Shown one piece after another: positions 16,277-25,985 of a DNA stretch of 64,000 bases. The stretch comes from Cytophagaceae bacterium (GTDB lineage: Bacteria > Bacteroidota > Bacteroidia > Cytophagales > Spirosomataceae): assembly GCA_947450365.1 (NCBI GenBank), contig CANFVE010000008.1, positions 1 to 64,000 of the forward strand, given 5' to 3'. Each line of letters starts with the position of its first letter. The stretch's first letter is position 1. Under the pieces are notes generated by a model. The model saw only the letters and a list, made by a program, of their open reading frames with translations, was not told the DNA's origin and made no database searches. The translations under genes were made by a program, and so were the position numbers.

Positions 16277-17587
16277 ATGAAATACTTAATGACATTTCTT
16301 TGTTTGCTAGGGGCTGGAAGCCTATTGGGTCAAATCAAAAGTGGCCCCATGCTCGGTTATTCGGAGATGAAGGAAGTGTTAATTTGGGTACAAACGCAAA
16401 AAGCAGCGAAAGTTGAAATCGCATATTGGGAAAAAGGCCAAAAATCCACCATTCTCAAAACTGACCCTATCCAGACCCAAAAAACACAAAGTTTTATCGC
16501 GAAAGCCATTGCGGATCAGGTTACAATGGGTAAGAAATATGAATATGAGGTCTGGGTCGATGGGAAAAAGGTGAATTTCTCCTATCCTTTGGAATTTCAA
16601 AGCCAGGCATTGTGGCAGTACCGCAATGACCCACCGGCCTTTAGTTTTGCTTTTGGATCTTGCAATTACATCAATGAAGAAGCAACTGACCGTCCCGGCA
16701 GGCCTTATGGCGGTGCAGATGAAATCTACCAAGCCATATATGCTAAAAAACCTGATTTTATGTTGTGGGGGGGTGATAATTTCTATTACCGTGAACCGGA
16801 TTGGAACACGCGCACGGGCATGATGCATCGGAATGATCATACGCGTGGTCAGGCTTCGCTTCAACCCTTATTGGCCAACACACACCATTATGCCATTTGG
16901 GATGACCATGATTATGGTCCCAATGATGCCGACCGCTCATTTGCCTTAAAACACACGTCTTTAGAGTTATTTAAATTGTATTGGGGAAATCCGAATTTTA
17001 TCTTTCCCAATGAAGCCATGACTGGGCAATTTACCTGGGCTGACGTGGAATTTTTCCTGATGGACGATCGTTGGTTTAAGGCGCCAAATGACCTTAATGA
17101 TCCGTCTAAGGATTATTTTGGACAGAAACAAATGAATTGGTTATTGGACGCGATGACGGTTAGTCGGGCAAGTTTCAAAATCGTGGTCAATGGTGGTCAA
17201 GTATTAAATCCGGCCAAAATTTTTGAAAATATGGCAAATTACGAACAGGAGCGAAATCAATTGCTGAAAGAAATCAATAACCGTAAAATCCCCGGTGTGG
17301 TTTTTCTATCCGGCGACCGCCATACCTCTAGCCTTTGGAAATTAGAACGCCCAGGAACTTATCCGCTTTACGATTTAACGGTTTCTCCGATGACCGCAGG
17401 TCCCGCGGTTCCACATAAATTAGATGCGAATGAGGTTTTGGTACCAGGTACTATGACACAAAAACGTGCGTTTTCAACCCTAAGCGTTTCAGGTCCTTTG
17501 AAGGATCGAAAGCTTCGCATCGTGTTACATGATGAAAAAGGCGACGAAATTTGGCATCATGATATTTCATCCAATTCACTCAAATAA
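16277..17587 (+). CDS. PhoD-like alkaline phosphatase D family protein, exported
   Basis: A 436-residue exported metallophosphoesterase. A signal peptide (MKYLMTFLCLLGAGSLLGQ) is followed by an Ig-like PhoD N-terminal domain. The catalytic domain starts at FSFAFGSCNYINE, with the metal ligands in FMLWGGDNFYY and AIWDDHDYGPND, and ends with GVVFLSGDRHTSSL. The family releases phosphate from phosphodiesters and monoesters outside the inner membrane with Ca2+ and Fe3+. Only 45 bases separate it from divergent lysA. It is followed at two bases by osmC. Confidence 0.88.
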   Translation: MKYLMTFLCLLGAGSLLGQIKSGPMLGYSEMKEVLIWVQTQKAAKVEIAYWEKGQKSTILKTDPIQTQKTQSFIAKAIADQVTMGKKYEYEVWVDGKKVNFSYPLEFQSQALWQYRNDPPAFSFAFGSCNYINEEATDRPGRPYGGADEIYQAIYAKKPDFMLWGGDNFYYREPDWNTRTGMMHRNDHTRGQASLQPLLANTHHYAIWDDHDYGPNDADRSFALKHTSLELFKLYWGNPNFIFPNEAMTGQFTWADVEFFLMDDRWFKAPNDLNDPSKDYFGQKQMNWLLDAMTVSRASFKIVVNGGQVLNPAKIFENMANYEQERNQLLKEINNRKIPGVVFLSGDRHTSSLWKLERPGTYPLYDLTVSPMTAGPAVPHKLDANEVLVPGTMTQKRAFSTLSVSGPLKDRKLRIVLHDEKGDEIWHHDISSNSLK

Positions 17588-17588
17588 C

Positions 17589-18026
17589 ATGGAAGTACGA
17601 TTAAAACGGGTCGATCAAGATTTTCACTTTGAGGCATCAGGTAGTTCACCGGTGCCAGTACATATCGATGCTGCGGAGGGAATCGGTGGACATAATGCGG
17701 GTGCGCGGCCGATGGAATTGCTCCTAATGGGTCTAGGAGGATGTACGGCGATCGATGTAATTTTAGTGCTGAAGAAACAAAGGCAAGTCATCGAGGATTT
17801 TCAAATTCGTATTTCGGGAACGCGCGAAAAAATCGAAGGGACCGAAAAAACACCTTTTCGAACCATTACTATCCAATTTGAATTAAAGGGGCAAATCGAT
17901 GGGGCAAAAGCACTTAGAGCCATCCAATTATCGATGGAAAAATATTGCTCAGCCACAGCCCAATTAGAACCAAGCGCCCTCATCACGCATACCTTATTGC
18001 TTAACGATACCCCATTCCTAGCCTAA
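17589..18026 (+). CDS. OsmC family peroxiredoxin-like protein
   Basis: A 145-residue OsmC/Ohr-fold protein. ATG at 17589 follows the phoD stop directly; a longer frame overlaps phoD and adds no family sequence. Seen are [26 protein letters not shown] with the first catalytic Cys on the central helix, and [11 protein letters not shown] with the second. Proteins of this YhfA-like branch reduce organic peroxides or bind thiols; the substrate is not known. It lies between phoD and thyA in one transcript. Confidence 0.87.
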   Translation: MEVRLKRVDQDFHFEASGSSPVPVHIDAAEGIGGHNAGARPMELLLMGLGGCTAIDVILVLKKQRQVIEDFQIRISGTREKIEGTEKTPFRTITIQFELKGQIDGAKALRAIQLSMEKYCSATAQLEPSALITHTLLLNDTPFLA

Positions 18027-18027
18027 T

Positions 18028-18822
18028 ATGCAAGCATACCTAGACCTTCTTTGCCACATTAAAAACCAAGGCACTTTTAAATCCGACCGCACAGGAACGG
18101 GCACAACGAGTGTTTTTGGCTATCAAATGCGCTTCAACTTAGCTGAGGGATTCCCCTTAGTGACCACCAAAAAAACGCATTTGAAATCCATCATATATGA
18201 GTTATTGTGGTTTTTGAAGGGAGAAACGAACATCGCCTATTTGAAGGAAAACAATGTCAGCATTTGGGACGAATGGGCAAATGAGAACGGTGACTTAGGG
18301 CCCGTCTATGGGAAACAGTGGAGAACCTGGGAAGGACCTGATGGCCAGGTCATCGACCAAATCAAAGATGTGATTCATACGCTTAAAACGAATCCAGATT
18401 CCCGACGCATCATCGTGAGTGCCTGGAACGTAGCCGACTTGCCGAAAATGGCTTTGATGCCCTGTCACGCCTTTTTCCAATTTTATGTGGCCGACGGGAA
18501 ATTATCATGCCAATTATACCAGCGCTCCGCCGATGTATTTTTAGGTGTTCCATTCAACATCGCAAGTTATGCACTCCTAACCATGATGGTCGCGCAAGTG
18601 TGTGATTTAGGGCTGGGGGACTTTGTCTGGACCGGAGGAGATACGCATTTATATAGCAATCACATGGAACAAGTCGACTTGCAATTAAGCAGAACGCCTC
18701 GGCCATTGCCTACGATGAAAATAAATCCAAACGTAAAGGACATATTTGAATTTACGTACGAAGATTTCACGCTAGAAAATTATGACCCATATCCGGGCAT
18801 TAAAGCGCCTGTGGCTATTTAA
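18028..18822 (+). CDS. thyA: Thymidylate synthase
   Basis: A 264-residue enzyme that methylates dUMP to dTMP with methylene-tetrahydrofolate. The length equals the Escherichia coli protein. Motifs are [30 protein letters not shown] for phosphate binding, the catalytic Cys in [34 protein letters not shown] and GDTHLYSNH. The gene starts one base after osmC. Its TAA interlocks with the stop of convergent moxR (TTAA, 18819-18822). Confidence 0.97.
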   Translation: MQAYLDLLCHIKNQGTFKSDRTGTGTTSVFGYQMRFNLAEGFPLVTTKKTHLKSIIYELLWFLKGETNIAYLKENNVSIWDEWANENGDLGPVYGKQWRTWEGPDGQVIDQIKDVIHTLKTNPDSRRIIVSAWNVADLPKMALMPCHAFFQFYVADGKLSCQLYQRSADVFLGVPFNIASYALLTMMVAQVCDLGLGDFVWTGGDTHLYSNHMEQVDLQLSRTPRPLPTMKINPNVKDIFEFTYEDFTLENYDPYPGIKAPVAI

Positions 18823-19781
18823 TCTTGTACCAATCGGCGTATTAAATCCGCGGCACGAAGCCCTTGTGAATCGGCTTTATAATTCGGAATAATTCGATGT
18901 TGCAATACCGCCACAGCCATTTCCCGCACATCTTCGACATTCGGAGAATAACGGCCATGCATCAATGCATGGCATTTGGCAGCTAAAATCAAATTTTGAG
19001 AAGCCCTCGGACCTGCCCCCCAGGTTATGTATTCTTTGGCGATGTCTGAAGTGTTTTCGTTTCCGAGGCGGGTTTGTTGGACCCATAGCACCGCCGTTTC
19101 AACCACTAAATCGGAAACAGGTACACGCTTCACTAAGTCTTGGTACTCCAATAAGGTTTTTGCGTTTAAGATGGGTGCTTGAACCTCTAAAAGTTGGGAT
19201 TTTTCAGTCATCCGCACCACTTGGACTTCTTCTGAAAAGCTTGGATAATCCAACTGGATCATGAACAAAAACCGATCCAACTGCGCTTCTGGCAAGGGAT
19301 AGGTTCCTTCTTGTTCAATCGGGTTTTGGGTAGCCAAGACAAAAAAAGGTTTCGGCAATTCATAACTCGTTCCCGCGACGGAAACGGTTTCCTCTTGCAT
19401 CGCCTCTAAAAGGGCAGATTGGGTTTTGGGAGGAGTCCGGTTGATCTCGTCGGCCAAAATAAGATTCGCGAAAATCGGCCCCCGACTGAATTGAAAATTC
19501 CTTTCTTGGTCCAATAATTCCGTTCCTATAATATCGGAAGGCATTAAGTCTGGTGTAAATTGAATGCGTTTGTAGTCTAAATCCACAAGACCCGCTAAGG
19601 TCTGAACGAGCCGTGTTTTGGCCAAACCAGGTACACCCACTAACAAACAATGCCCCCCGGAGAACAAAGCATTTAAAAGCAAATCAATTGTCTTTTCTTG
19701 CCCCACCACACGCGAAGCAATCGCCTGTTTAAGACTTCGAATATCGTCAAAAAATGAGGTGGCTAAGCGTACGTCTTCCAT
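18819..19781 (-). CDS. MoxR family AAA+ ATPase
   Basis: A 320-residue ATPase with Walker A GVPGLAKT, Walker [23 protein letters not shown], and the sensor/C-terminal lid region [23 protein letters not shown] at 19781 is taken because it follows the stop of the parvulin gene directly; the longer frame overlaps that gene. MoxR proteins act as chaperones that insert cofactors or activate partner proteins, often with von Willebrand-domain proteins. Here the partners in the operon are two periplasmic prolyl isomerases, an arrangement common in Bacteroidota whose purpose is unclear. Confidence 0.92.
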   Translation of the reverse strand: MEDVRLATSFFDDIRSLKQAIASRVVGQEKTIDLLLNALFSGGHCLLVGVPGLAKTRLVQTLAGLVDLDYKRIQFTPDLMPSDIIGTELLDQERNFQFSRGPIFANLILADEINRTPPKTQSALLEAMQEETVSVAGTSYELPKPFFVLATQNPIEQEGTYPLPEAQLDRFLFMIQLDYPSFSEEVQVVRMTEKSQLLEVQAPILNAKTLLEYQDLVKRVPVSDLVVETAVLWVQQTRLGNENTSDIAKEYITWGAGPRASQNLILAAKCHALMHGRYSPNVEDVREMAVAVLQHRIIPNYKADSQGLRAADLIRRLVQD

Positions 19782-19783
19782 GT

Positions 19784-21166
19784 TTATTGACCCGAGGGAC
19801 TGGCTTCCGGACCCTGAGTTCCTAGGGTATTGCAACTCTTGTATTCATCATCAATGAAAATAAATACATCTTCCTTCGCTTTTAAAAACCAATTTTCAAT
19901 GGCATCATTCTTTTTACGAGAAAGGGCGATGTTTCCAATTTTTTGATAATCATCCTTTAGATTTGCAAAATGCGGCGGATGTTTGGCTTTGAAATAAAGA
20001 ATTCGAACAGCACTCCGGCCATCCTCTGTCCGATAGGGAATCGGTGTAGAAATCGTTCCCACCTTCATCGAATCGATGGAGAAATACAAACCAGGTTCCA
20101 TGGTTCCATCAAATGGAATCCGATAACTACGCGTAGCTTGATCCATCAATAATCCGCCGGCATCTTGTGTCGCCTTATCTTGGGAGAAATCACGAGCCGC
20201 ACGATCAAACTTGACAGAATCCCGTTGGATTAAAATACGGATACTATCCAAATATTTCGTAGGCTCCGTTAAATCAAGTTTTTGATAATCTGGACGTAAT
20301 AAAATGTGACGTGCATGGTATTCTTGTCCACGAATCTCTAACAATTGAATCAAGTGAAAACCAAATTCACTTTCAACCACATCTGACATCATAGAAGGCT
20401 TCAATTTCAATGCTGCGGCCTCAAATGGCGCGACCATGGCTCCCCTTTTTGAAAAACCTAAATCCCCTCCTCGTTTTCCACTGCCTAAATCTTCGGAATA
20501 TAATTTGGCCAAATCTTCGAAATTTTCGCCTTTTTCGATGCGTCGACGGTAATCCAACAAACGACCAATTAATTCATCTTTTTGATTTTTATTTGGCTGT
20601 GCCAACCGAACAATATGACCTACCTCAACCTCCGCGGGCAAATAGGGCAAGGAATCTGTCGGGATTTTCTTAAAAAACTCCGCGACCTCTTTCGGGGTGA
20701 TGGTCACCGCATCCGTAATTTTATCTTGCATTTTACGGCCGGTTAATTGCTCTTTTAAGGATGACCTTAAATCCTCCTTCAAGGTAGCAATGGGCTTACC
20801 AAAGGCCTCTACAATATTCTTTGCAGAGCCATATTGCTGCTCCATTTGGTCCATTCGGGAATTTAATTCCATCTCGATTCGCTTGTCATCCACGATCACG
20901 GAATCGATTTCGGCTTTGGCTAACATCAATTTGTTGACCACCAAGCCTTCCAAAATTTGACAACGATTCGGTGCATTGGCTTGACCGCTGGCTAGCGATT
21001 GTTGGTACTGCGCCTCAATCTCCGATTTTAGAATGTAATGATTGTCGACTTTGGCAATAATTTTATCTAACAAGGATGATTTGGCCTCTTCTTGCGAAAA
21101 ACCCGCAAACGAAATCAATAAACCCAAAACACCCAACAAAAAACTTTTTAATTTCATATTCCTCAT
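19784..21166 (-). CDS. SurA-like periplasmic peptidylprolyl isomerase
   Basis: A 460-residue exported chaperone/isomerase. A signal peptide (MKLKSFLLGVLGLLISFAGFSQ) is preceded by three residues; an ATG at 21157 is a second possible start. A SurA-like N-terminal helical domain (LLDKIIAKVDNHYILKSEIE) precedes a good parvulin domain at about residues 180-280 (VEVGHIVRLAQP, FEDLAKLYSED, GKRGGDLGFSKRGAMV, VESEFGFHLIQLLE) and a second, more divergent one (YHARHILLRPD, ATQDAGGLL). It probably escorts outer-membrane proteins. The upstream parvulin gene ends three bases before it and MoxR follows after two. Confidence 0.88.
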   Translation of the reverse strand: MRNMKLKSFLLGVLGLLISFAGFSQEEAKSSLLDKIIAKVDNHYILKSEIEAQYQQSLASGQANAPNRCQILEGLVVNKLMLAKAEIDSVIVDDKRIEMELNSRMDQMEQQYGSAKNIVEAFGKPIATLKEDLRSSLKEQLTGRKMQDKITDAVTITPKEVAEFFKKIPTDSLPYLPAEVEVGHIVRLAQPNKNQKDELIGRLLDYRRRIEKGENFEDLAKLYSEDLGSGKRGGDLGFSKRGAMVAPFEAAALKLKPSMMSDVVESEFGFHLIQLLEIRGQEYHARHILLRPDYQKLDLTEPTKYLDSIRILIQRDSVKFDRAARDFSQDKATQDAGGLLMDQATRSYRIPFDGTMEPGLYFSIDSMKVGTISTPIPYRTEDGRSAVRILYFKAKHPPHFANLKDDYQKIGNIALSRKKNDAIENWFLKAKEDVFIFIDDEYKSCNTLGTQGPEASPSGQ

Positions 21167-21169
21167 AAA

Positions 21170-23431
21170 CTATTGCATTATTTTATTCAATTCTTCCTCG
21201 TTCCGAACGACTGGAAAACGCTCTTTTAATCGAATCAACCAATTTTTTTCTAATTCAACCTGTAAATCTCGAATGATCGAACTACGTGATTCTTCAAAAC
21301 TTTTCAAACGTGCTGGCACTACTTCCCTTACGTCCACAAATACGTGTCGGCCCTGTGCTTCAAAATTCTTTTTCCCAACTTCCCAGCTAAGACTGTCCAA
21401 GATCGCATTTTCTCCTCGTTTAAACAAACCTTCCGAAGCTTCTAAGCTCAACGGCTTGACTGAATTAAATCGCTTCACCACATCTTCCATTGAATGCGAA
21501 TAAAATTTAAAGCTAATCCGAGCATTTTTTGATTTATCCGTTTTCGAAGCAGGACGTAAATTTCCCTCCACCTTTTCAATGATCCGGGAGACACCTATCC
21601 CCTTTTTCGTTAAATAGGCGACAACTTTTGAAATCCGCGCTTGGGCTAAGGTATCCATTTCACTGGCATCCTGATGACCTGAAATCTCGACAATGAAATC
21701 CTTGTTTTTGGCTAATTGAATAAACAATTCTTGTAAATTTTTTGTCGAACCCTCGGGAAGCACTGATTGTCCTAAACCAAAAGTCAAATCCGGAAACCGC
21801 TTATTCATGGGATATGGAGGATTTTTCAACAATTCCATGGCATCCGCCAAGGTTTTGGGCGTATCCGCTGAAAGAACTTTCGCTTGCAGGCGACTTGGGA
21901 GGGTGAATTTCGCGGTATTGGCAGTGAAATAGGTTTGTTGACGCAAAGAATCCAAGGACTTTTCATACACCTCACGCTCCGTGATTTTGCTAAACAAACT
22001 ACCTTCATAAAATTCCTGCATCTGTTCTTTAAATGCAGGATATTTCGTTTCCAAATGCTTTTCTTCCGCTTGAATCGTGTTTAAATCAATAAATTCTTCT
22101 AACCAAAATGCTTCGGAAATCGTAGGCAAATAACCTAAGACTTTTAATTTTTTTCGTTGTTGTGCCACAATAAAGGCATAAAATTCTTTGATCAAAAATT
22201 GTGTCGACCCGATCGAAAACAAAGGCAATTGCAAATAAGCCTCATCGCCTATTCGATCCTGTGCGTATCGCTCAATTGCAATTTTCCGATTCACCTCATC
22301 GACCTTGACATTATTTTCCATCCGTACCCGTTTCATGAAGGACTGGCGAATAATCGCACTACGCTCACCATCCGTGAGGACCTTTTGACGTAAATATTCC
22401 GCCATTTCCTCATAGCTTAACAGCGGTTTTTTATCGAGTAATTTAAAAATTTGCCAACCTAAATTCGTCCGAATCGGTTCCGTCACATCTCCCAATCGCT
22501 GAATTCCAAATAACTTATCCTGCAATTCCTCTGACAAATCAGAAGAATAATACCAGCGACGCAATTCACCACCGCGACTCCTCGAATACGGATCCTCTGA
22601 ATAGTTTTTACATATCAATTCAAAAGGCTCTTCTCCCTTAGCCAAATATTTTTGAACTAAATCAATCTTATTTTTCGCCTCCACTTGGACCGAAGTAGGC
22701 GCATTCACCGTCGCGGAAATCAAAATATGGGCCAATCGAATTTTCCCTTGATTCGGACGGATCTCCAACACCTTAATTAAGTGATAGCCCGTTTCCGTTC
22801 GAACAATGTTTGAAACTTCTCCTTTTTCTAAGGCATAAACCGCATTTTCAAAGGCGTATTGGGTCTGTAAACTTGTAATATAACCAATTTGCCCGCCTTT
22901 AATCGCCGATAATTCATCCTCCGAAAACTTCTTCGCCGTGGCGGCAAAATCCTCTCCTGCTTGTAATTTCTTTTGAATATTCGTGATTTTCTGATAGGCA
23001 ATCAGAGTATCCGAAGGACTTGGATTCGCCGGTAAGCGTACCAAAATATGCGCCACCTGTTTCTCGAATTTCAACCGCTCATACGCCTCACGCACCAAAG
23101 CCTCCACTTTGACATTATCAATCAAATAGGGACTTGCTAATTCCTTTCGAAAACTTTGGTATTCATCCTGAAATCCGGGGGAAGTCGGTATTTGATCCGC
23201 TTCAGCCGCTAAGATTTTCAATTGATAGTCGATATAGGCCGACAAAAATTTCTGCTTATTATCCGACCGAATACTATCACTTTCCAATAAGCGTCGATAA
23301 TCCTTTTCAAAGACCTCTGCAGTAATTTTCTTTGGACCAATCTGCAAAGGGACAGGGCTTTGTGCCAGCAAGCCTGAAGCTCCAAGCATCCAAAAAAGAA
23401 AAACGAAAATACAATTTTTATTCTTGCCCAT
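21170..23431 (-). CDS. Double parvulin peptidylprolyl isomerase with internal OmpA-like domain
   Basis: A 753-residue exported protein. ATG at 23431 begins a signal peptide (KNCIFVFLFWMLGASGLLAQ); an upstream TTG is not needed. Two parvulin domains are clear: about residues 124-225 (VAHILVRLP, FAATAKKFSED, IKGGQIGYI, RTETGYHLIKVLEI) and 228-333 (LAHILISA, FELICKNYSEDP, SRGGELRRW, TNLGWQIFKLLD). About residues 553-645 look like an OmpA-type peptidoglycan-binding fold (FGLGQSVLPEGSTKNLQELF, FIVEISGHQDASEMDTLAQARISKV, then KNARISFKF). A short C-terminal part with EVGKKNFEAQGRHVFVDVREVV resembles a further parvulin-associated segment. It heads the operon with the SurA-like gene and MoxR. Confidence 0.85.
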   Translation of the reverse strand: MGKNKNCIFVFLFWMLGASGLLAQSPVPLQIGPKKITAEVFEKDYRRLLESDSIRSDNKQKFLSAYIDYQLKILAAEADQIPTSPGFQDEYQSFRKELASPYLIDNVKVEALVREAYERLKFEKQVAHILVRLPANPSPSDTLIAYQKITNIQKKLQAGEDFAATAKKFSEDELSAIKGGQIGYITSLQTQYAFENAVYALEKGEVSNIVRTETGYHLIKVLEIRPNQGKIRLAHILISATVNAPTSVQVEAKNKIDLVQKYLAKGEEPFELICKNYSEDPYSRSRGGELRRWYYSSDLSEELQDKLFGIQRLGDVTEPIRTNLGWQIFKLLDKKPLLSYEEMAEYLRQKVLTDGERSAIIRQSFMKRVRMENNVKVDEVNRKIAIERYAQDRIGDEAYLQLPLFSIGSTQFLIKEFYAFIVAQQRKKLKVLGYLPTISEAFWLEEFIDLNTIQAEEKHLETKYPAFKEQMQEFYEGSLFSKITEREVYEKSLDSLRQQTYFTANTAKFTLPSRLQAKVLSADTPKTLADAMELLKNPPYPMNKRFPDLTFGLGQSVLPEGSTKNLQELFIQLAKNKDFIVEISGHQDASEMDTLAQARISKVVAYLTKKGIGVSRIIEKVEGNLRPASKTDKSKNARISFKFYSHSMEDVVKRFNSVKPLSLEASEGLFKRGENAILDSLSWEVGKKNFEAQGRHVFVDVREVVPARLKSFEESRSSIIRDLQVELEKNWLIRLKERFPVVRNEEELNKIMQ

Positions 23432-23440
23432 ATAATCCGT

Positions 23441-23448
23441 CAAAATTA
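23441..23448 (-). promoter_or_regulatory. -7 element TAATTTTG of the parvulin-moxR operon
   Basis: An exact TAnnTTTG on the minus strand lies nine bases before the ATG at 23431, so the predicted leader is only a few bases long. No convincing -33 TTTG is present. Confidence 0.4.
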
Positions 23449-23470
23449 CGAATATTCAACGAAATAAACC

Positions 23471-24172
23471 CTATTTCGATATATCCTTTACTTTAATTTG
23501 ATATGCAAAGGAATACACATATTCGTTCAAGCCTCGTTTACCTCCTTTCCAATTGCCTCGCTTAAACCTCGTGGCATTTTTACTCGGTATATCATCCCAA
23601 TTCCATCTCATTTCAGAAACGCCAATCAAATCGTTTCGATCCACCTGGGCCAACCAATCCAGCCCCCATCCGCTCACCCGACTTCCCCATAAAAACCAGG
23701 CGAGCGGATTATTAACTGAGCTCCATTCCAACATATGAATCGGAACTTGTAAAAATCCACCCACATGATTCACTTGACGCATGAATTTCTGCATTTTTTG
23801 ATAGTCATCCACCTCCCACAAGGCCACCTGAATTCCTATGGTCTGCCCAGGTTTCAGTTCCACCGATAGGTGAGCCATTGTATCCAGCGGTAACACCTGC
23901 CCCTGTTTGGCATTTCCCACATAAACAGTATTTATTTGACTATAAATCAAGGAATCCCGTTCGATGATACCGATTTGATAGGCTACGAACAACTCGTCAT
24001 GGCCGGTCAATTGTTCTTGGATATCGATGGCCCTCATGGATTGCATCGAAAGTTCGACATGCTTCTTTCGAATCTGGGTTGCTTGACTTTTCACTTGTTG
24101 AATCGGCCCAACAGGTGTTTTGCAGGCAAAAAATACCCCAACCAAACACAATACAAGAATACGAAATGGCAT
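23471..24172 (-). CDS. Putative lipoprotein, function unknown
   Basis: A 233-residue protein that I do not recognise. ATG at 24172 gives a lipoprotein signal (MPFRILVLCLVGVFFAC) with the modified Cys at 17. The rest is beta-rich (ELFVAYQIGIIERDSLIYSQ, VELKPGQTIGIQVALWEVDD), with a conserved-looking end (FKRGNWKGGKRGLNEYVYSFAYQIKVKDI). The ATG overlaps the stop of aguA by one base (TAATG), so it is the last gene of the cofactor operon. A longer reading frame upstream lies within aguA and is not used. Confidence 0.7.
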   Translation of the reverse strand: MPFRILVLCLVGVFFACKTPVGPIQQVKSQATQIRKKHVELSMQSMRAIDIQEQLTGHDELFVAYQIGIIERDSLIYSQINTVYVGNAKQGQVLPLDTMAHLSVELKPGQTIGIQVALWEVDDYQKMQKFMRQVNHVGGFLQVPIHMLEWSSVNNPLAWFLWGSRVSGWGLDWLAQVDRNDLIGVSEMRWNWDDIPSKNATRFKRGNWKGGKRGLNEYVYSFAYQIKVKDISK

Positions 24173-25218
24173 TAATTTCCCTTGGGTTCTTGTTGAGTCA
24201 AACAATGAAAACTCCCCTGTCCCCAAATGATATTGGAGGCAGAAAGACCTATAACGGGCCGATCTTGAAATAATTGTCCTAAAATTTCCAAGGCCACAGC
24301 ATCTTGAGGACAATCAAAGGTCGGCACTAAAACGCCCGCATTGCAGATGTAAAAATTAGCATACGAACCGGGTGCCCGAAATTCATCGATTACTACGGCC
24401 TGAGGCATGGAAATTTCGATGATATTCAAGGGATTCCCGTTCAAAAGCGTCATGGACTTTAATTCGGAAAGATTTTGTTGGAGCACCGCATAATTTTCAT
24501 CGGCTGGATCCGGCTCCACCATCGCGATCACGGTATCTTCATTCACAAAACGAACCGTATCATCGATATGCCCATCGGTATCATCCCCGACGATCCCATC
24601 GGATACCCACAAAACCTGCGTTACACCATAATACTCACAAAGAACTTGTTCGATTTCGGATTGACTGAGATGAGGATTTCGATTGGGATTCAATAAACAT
24701 GATTTACTCGTCAAAACCGTACCCGCTCCATTGAAATCCACCGAGCCTCCTTCCATGATTATGCCAGGAGACACCGATTTGAGACCTAAATCGTTGGCTA
24801 TTGATTTCGGAATTCGATTGTCATCGTCAAAAGGCGGGTATTTTCCCCCCCAGGCATTGTATTCCCAATCGACCAATAAACGGCTGGAATCCTCCCGATG
24901 AATTAAAAAAGCAGGACCATGATCACGACACCAAGCATCATTGGTCGGGCGAATGTGGCAAAAAATTTGCTTGGGGTCGATGTGGTACTGGGGCAATTGG
25001 GATTCAATAAAGTCTTTTAACTCGATCGAATGGCAATTAATATGTACTTGTTCTCCTTGAGAGATGGCATGCATGAATTGGAAATATTCCGGGTACATCA
25101 TGGCTAATTTATTCCCTTGCCAAGAATGCTCATTGTGGGGAAAAGTGATCCATGTGGCCACATGCGGATGCCATTCGGCCGGAAAAAAATACCCACGTTC
25201 CTTCGGCGTCATACTCAT
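24172..25218 (-). CDS. aguA: Agmatine deiminase (peptidyl-arginine deiminase family)
   Basis: A 348-residue guanidino-hydrolysing enzyme that turns agmatine into N-carbamoylputrescine and ammonia. Family marks are FFPAEWHPHVATWITFPHN at the N-terminus, DAWCRDHGPAFLIH, MEGGSVDFNGAGTVLTS, GDDTDGHIDDTVRFV with the catalytic Asp/His, and the catalytic Cys in GQGSFHCLTQQEP close to the C-terminus. The next enzyme of the route, N-carbamoylputrescine amidase, lies 23 kb away at 48145-49011. Start overlaps the coaX stop (ATGA). Confidence 0.9.
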   Translation of the reverse strand: MSMTPKERGYFFPAEWHPHVATWITFPHNEHSWQGNKLAMMYPEYFQFMHAISQGEQVHINCHSIELKDFIESQLPQYHIDPKQIFCHIRPTNDAWCRDHGPAFLIHREDSSRLLVDWEYNAWGGKYPPFDDDNRIPKSIANDLGLKSVSPGIIMEGGSVDFNGAGTVLTSKSCLLNPNRNPHLSQSEIEQVLCEYYGVTQVLWVSDGIVGDDTDGHIDDTVRFVNEDTVIAMVEPDPADENYAVLQQNLSELKSMTLLNGNPLNIIEISMPQAVVIDEFRAPGSYANFYICNAGVLVPTFDCPQDAVALEILGQLFQDRPVIGLSASNIIWGQGSFHCLTQQEPKGN

Positions 25219-25985
25219 TTCTCTAAATCCTGTAAAATAAGGCGCAAACCCTCTAATGTAATTAATTTATTGACCTCATCGAAGGAGGATTCCAAAGGAG
25301 TCAAAATCGAAGACAATCCCCCAGTGGCTAATACTTTAATCTGAGGTCCCTTTTCGGCTTTGATTTGAAAAATCATTTCTTTCACCATGCCCACATATCC
25401 CCATAAAATTCCGGATTGAATGGCAGAAACCGTATCAAATCCAAGGGCTGAATCTGGCATTTCGAGGGGTACTTCGGGCAATTGGGCTGTTTGAGAAAAA
25501 AGTGATTTTACGGCCGTTTTTAAACCTGGGGCGATGGAAACCCCTTGCATCGTTCCGTCGGCCCCAACAAGCGTAAACGTCAAGGCAGTCCCAAAGTCTA
25601 CAATCAATACATCGGAATCATAGTGGGCATTGGCATAAACCGAATTGGCCACTAAATCGGAACCGATCTCATCGGGACTTAATACGTGAATCGTCAAATT
25701 CGCATAGATTTTTGGGCCCATCACCGAAGACTTTTTGCCTGACCAAATGTCCACCCCCTTTTGAATTTGAGGTAAAATCGAAGGAACGACCGAACTAATT
25801 AAAATCGCATCAGGACGAAAATGTCCTAGGCTTTTGTCGTTCAATTCCTTCACGAGCCACATTTGTAATTTCAAAGGACTCCAGGGCTGATGCGTAGGTG
25901 TACGCAAAATCGTTTGCCAGGTATCTTCGGAATAAAACCCAAACACGATATCCGTGTTTCCAATATCTACAAGTAATAACATCAT
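25215..25985 (-). CDS. coaX: Type III pantothenate kinase
   Basis: A 256-residue ASKHA-fold kinase for the first step of CoA synthesis. Seen are the phosphate-1 loop LLLVDIGNTDIVFGFY, the pantothenate-binding stretch PDEIGSDLVANSVYAN, the catalytic Asp strand VLIVDFGTALTFTLV, APGLKTAVKSLF, and VLATGGLSSILTP. Type III enzymes need a monovalent cation and are not feedback-inhibited by CoA. ATG at 25985 overlaps the nadE stop (ATGA); a second ATG follows directly. Confidence 0.95.
   Translation of the reverse strand: MMLLLVDIGNTDIVFGFYSEDTWQTILRTPTHQPWSPLKLQMWLVKELNDKSLGHFRPDAILISSVVPSILPQIQKGVDIWSGKKSSVMGPKIYANLTIHVLSPDEIGSDLVANSVYANAHYDSDVLIVDFGTALTFTLVGADGTMQGVSIAPGLKTAVKSLFSQTAQLPEVPLEMPDSALGFDTVSAIQSGILWGYVGMVKEMIFQIKAEKGPQIKVLATGGLSSILTPLESSFDEVNKLITLEGLRLILQDLEK

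Noticed and set aside
18870-18900. Short AAGCC/GGCTT stem after thyA as a terminator
   Set aside because: The loop is long and the following bases (TATAATT) are not a T run, so it was not listed.
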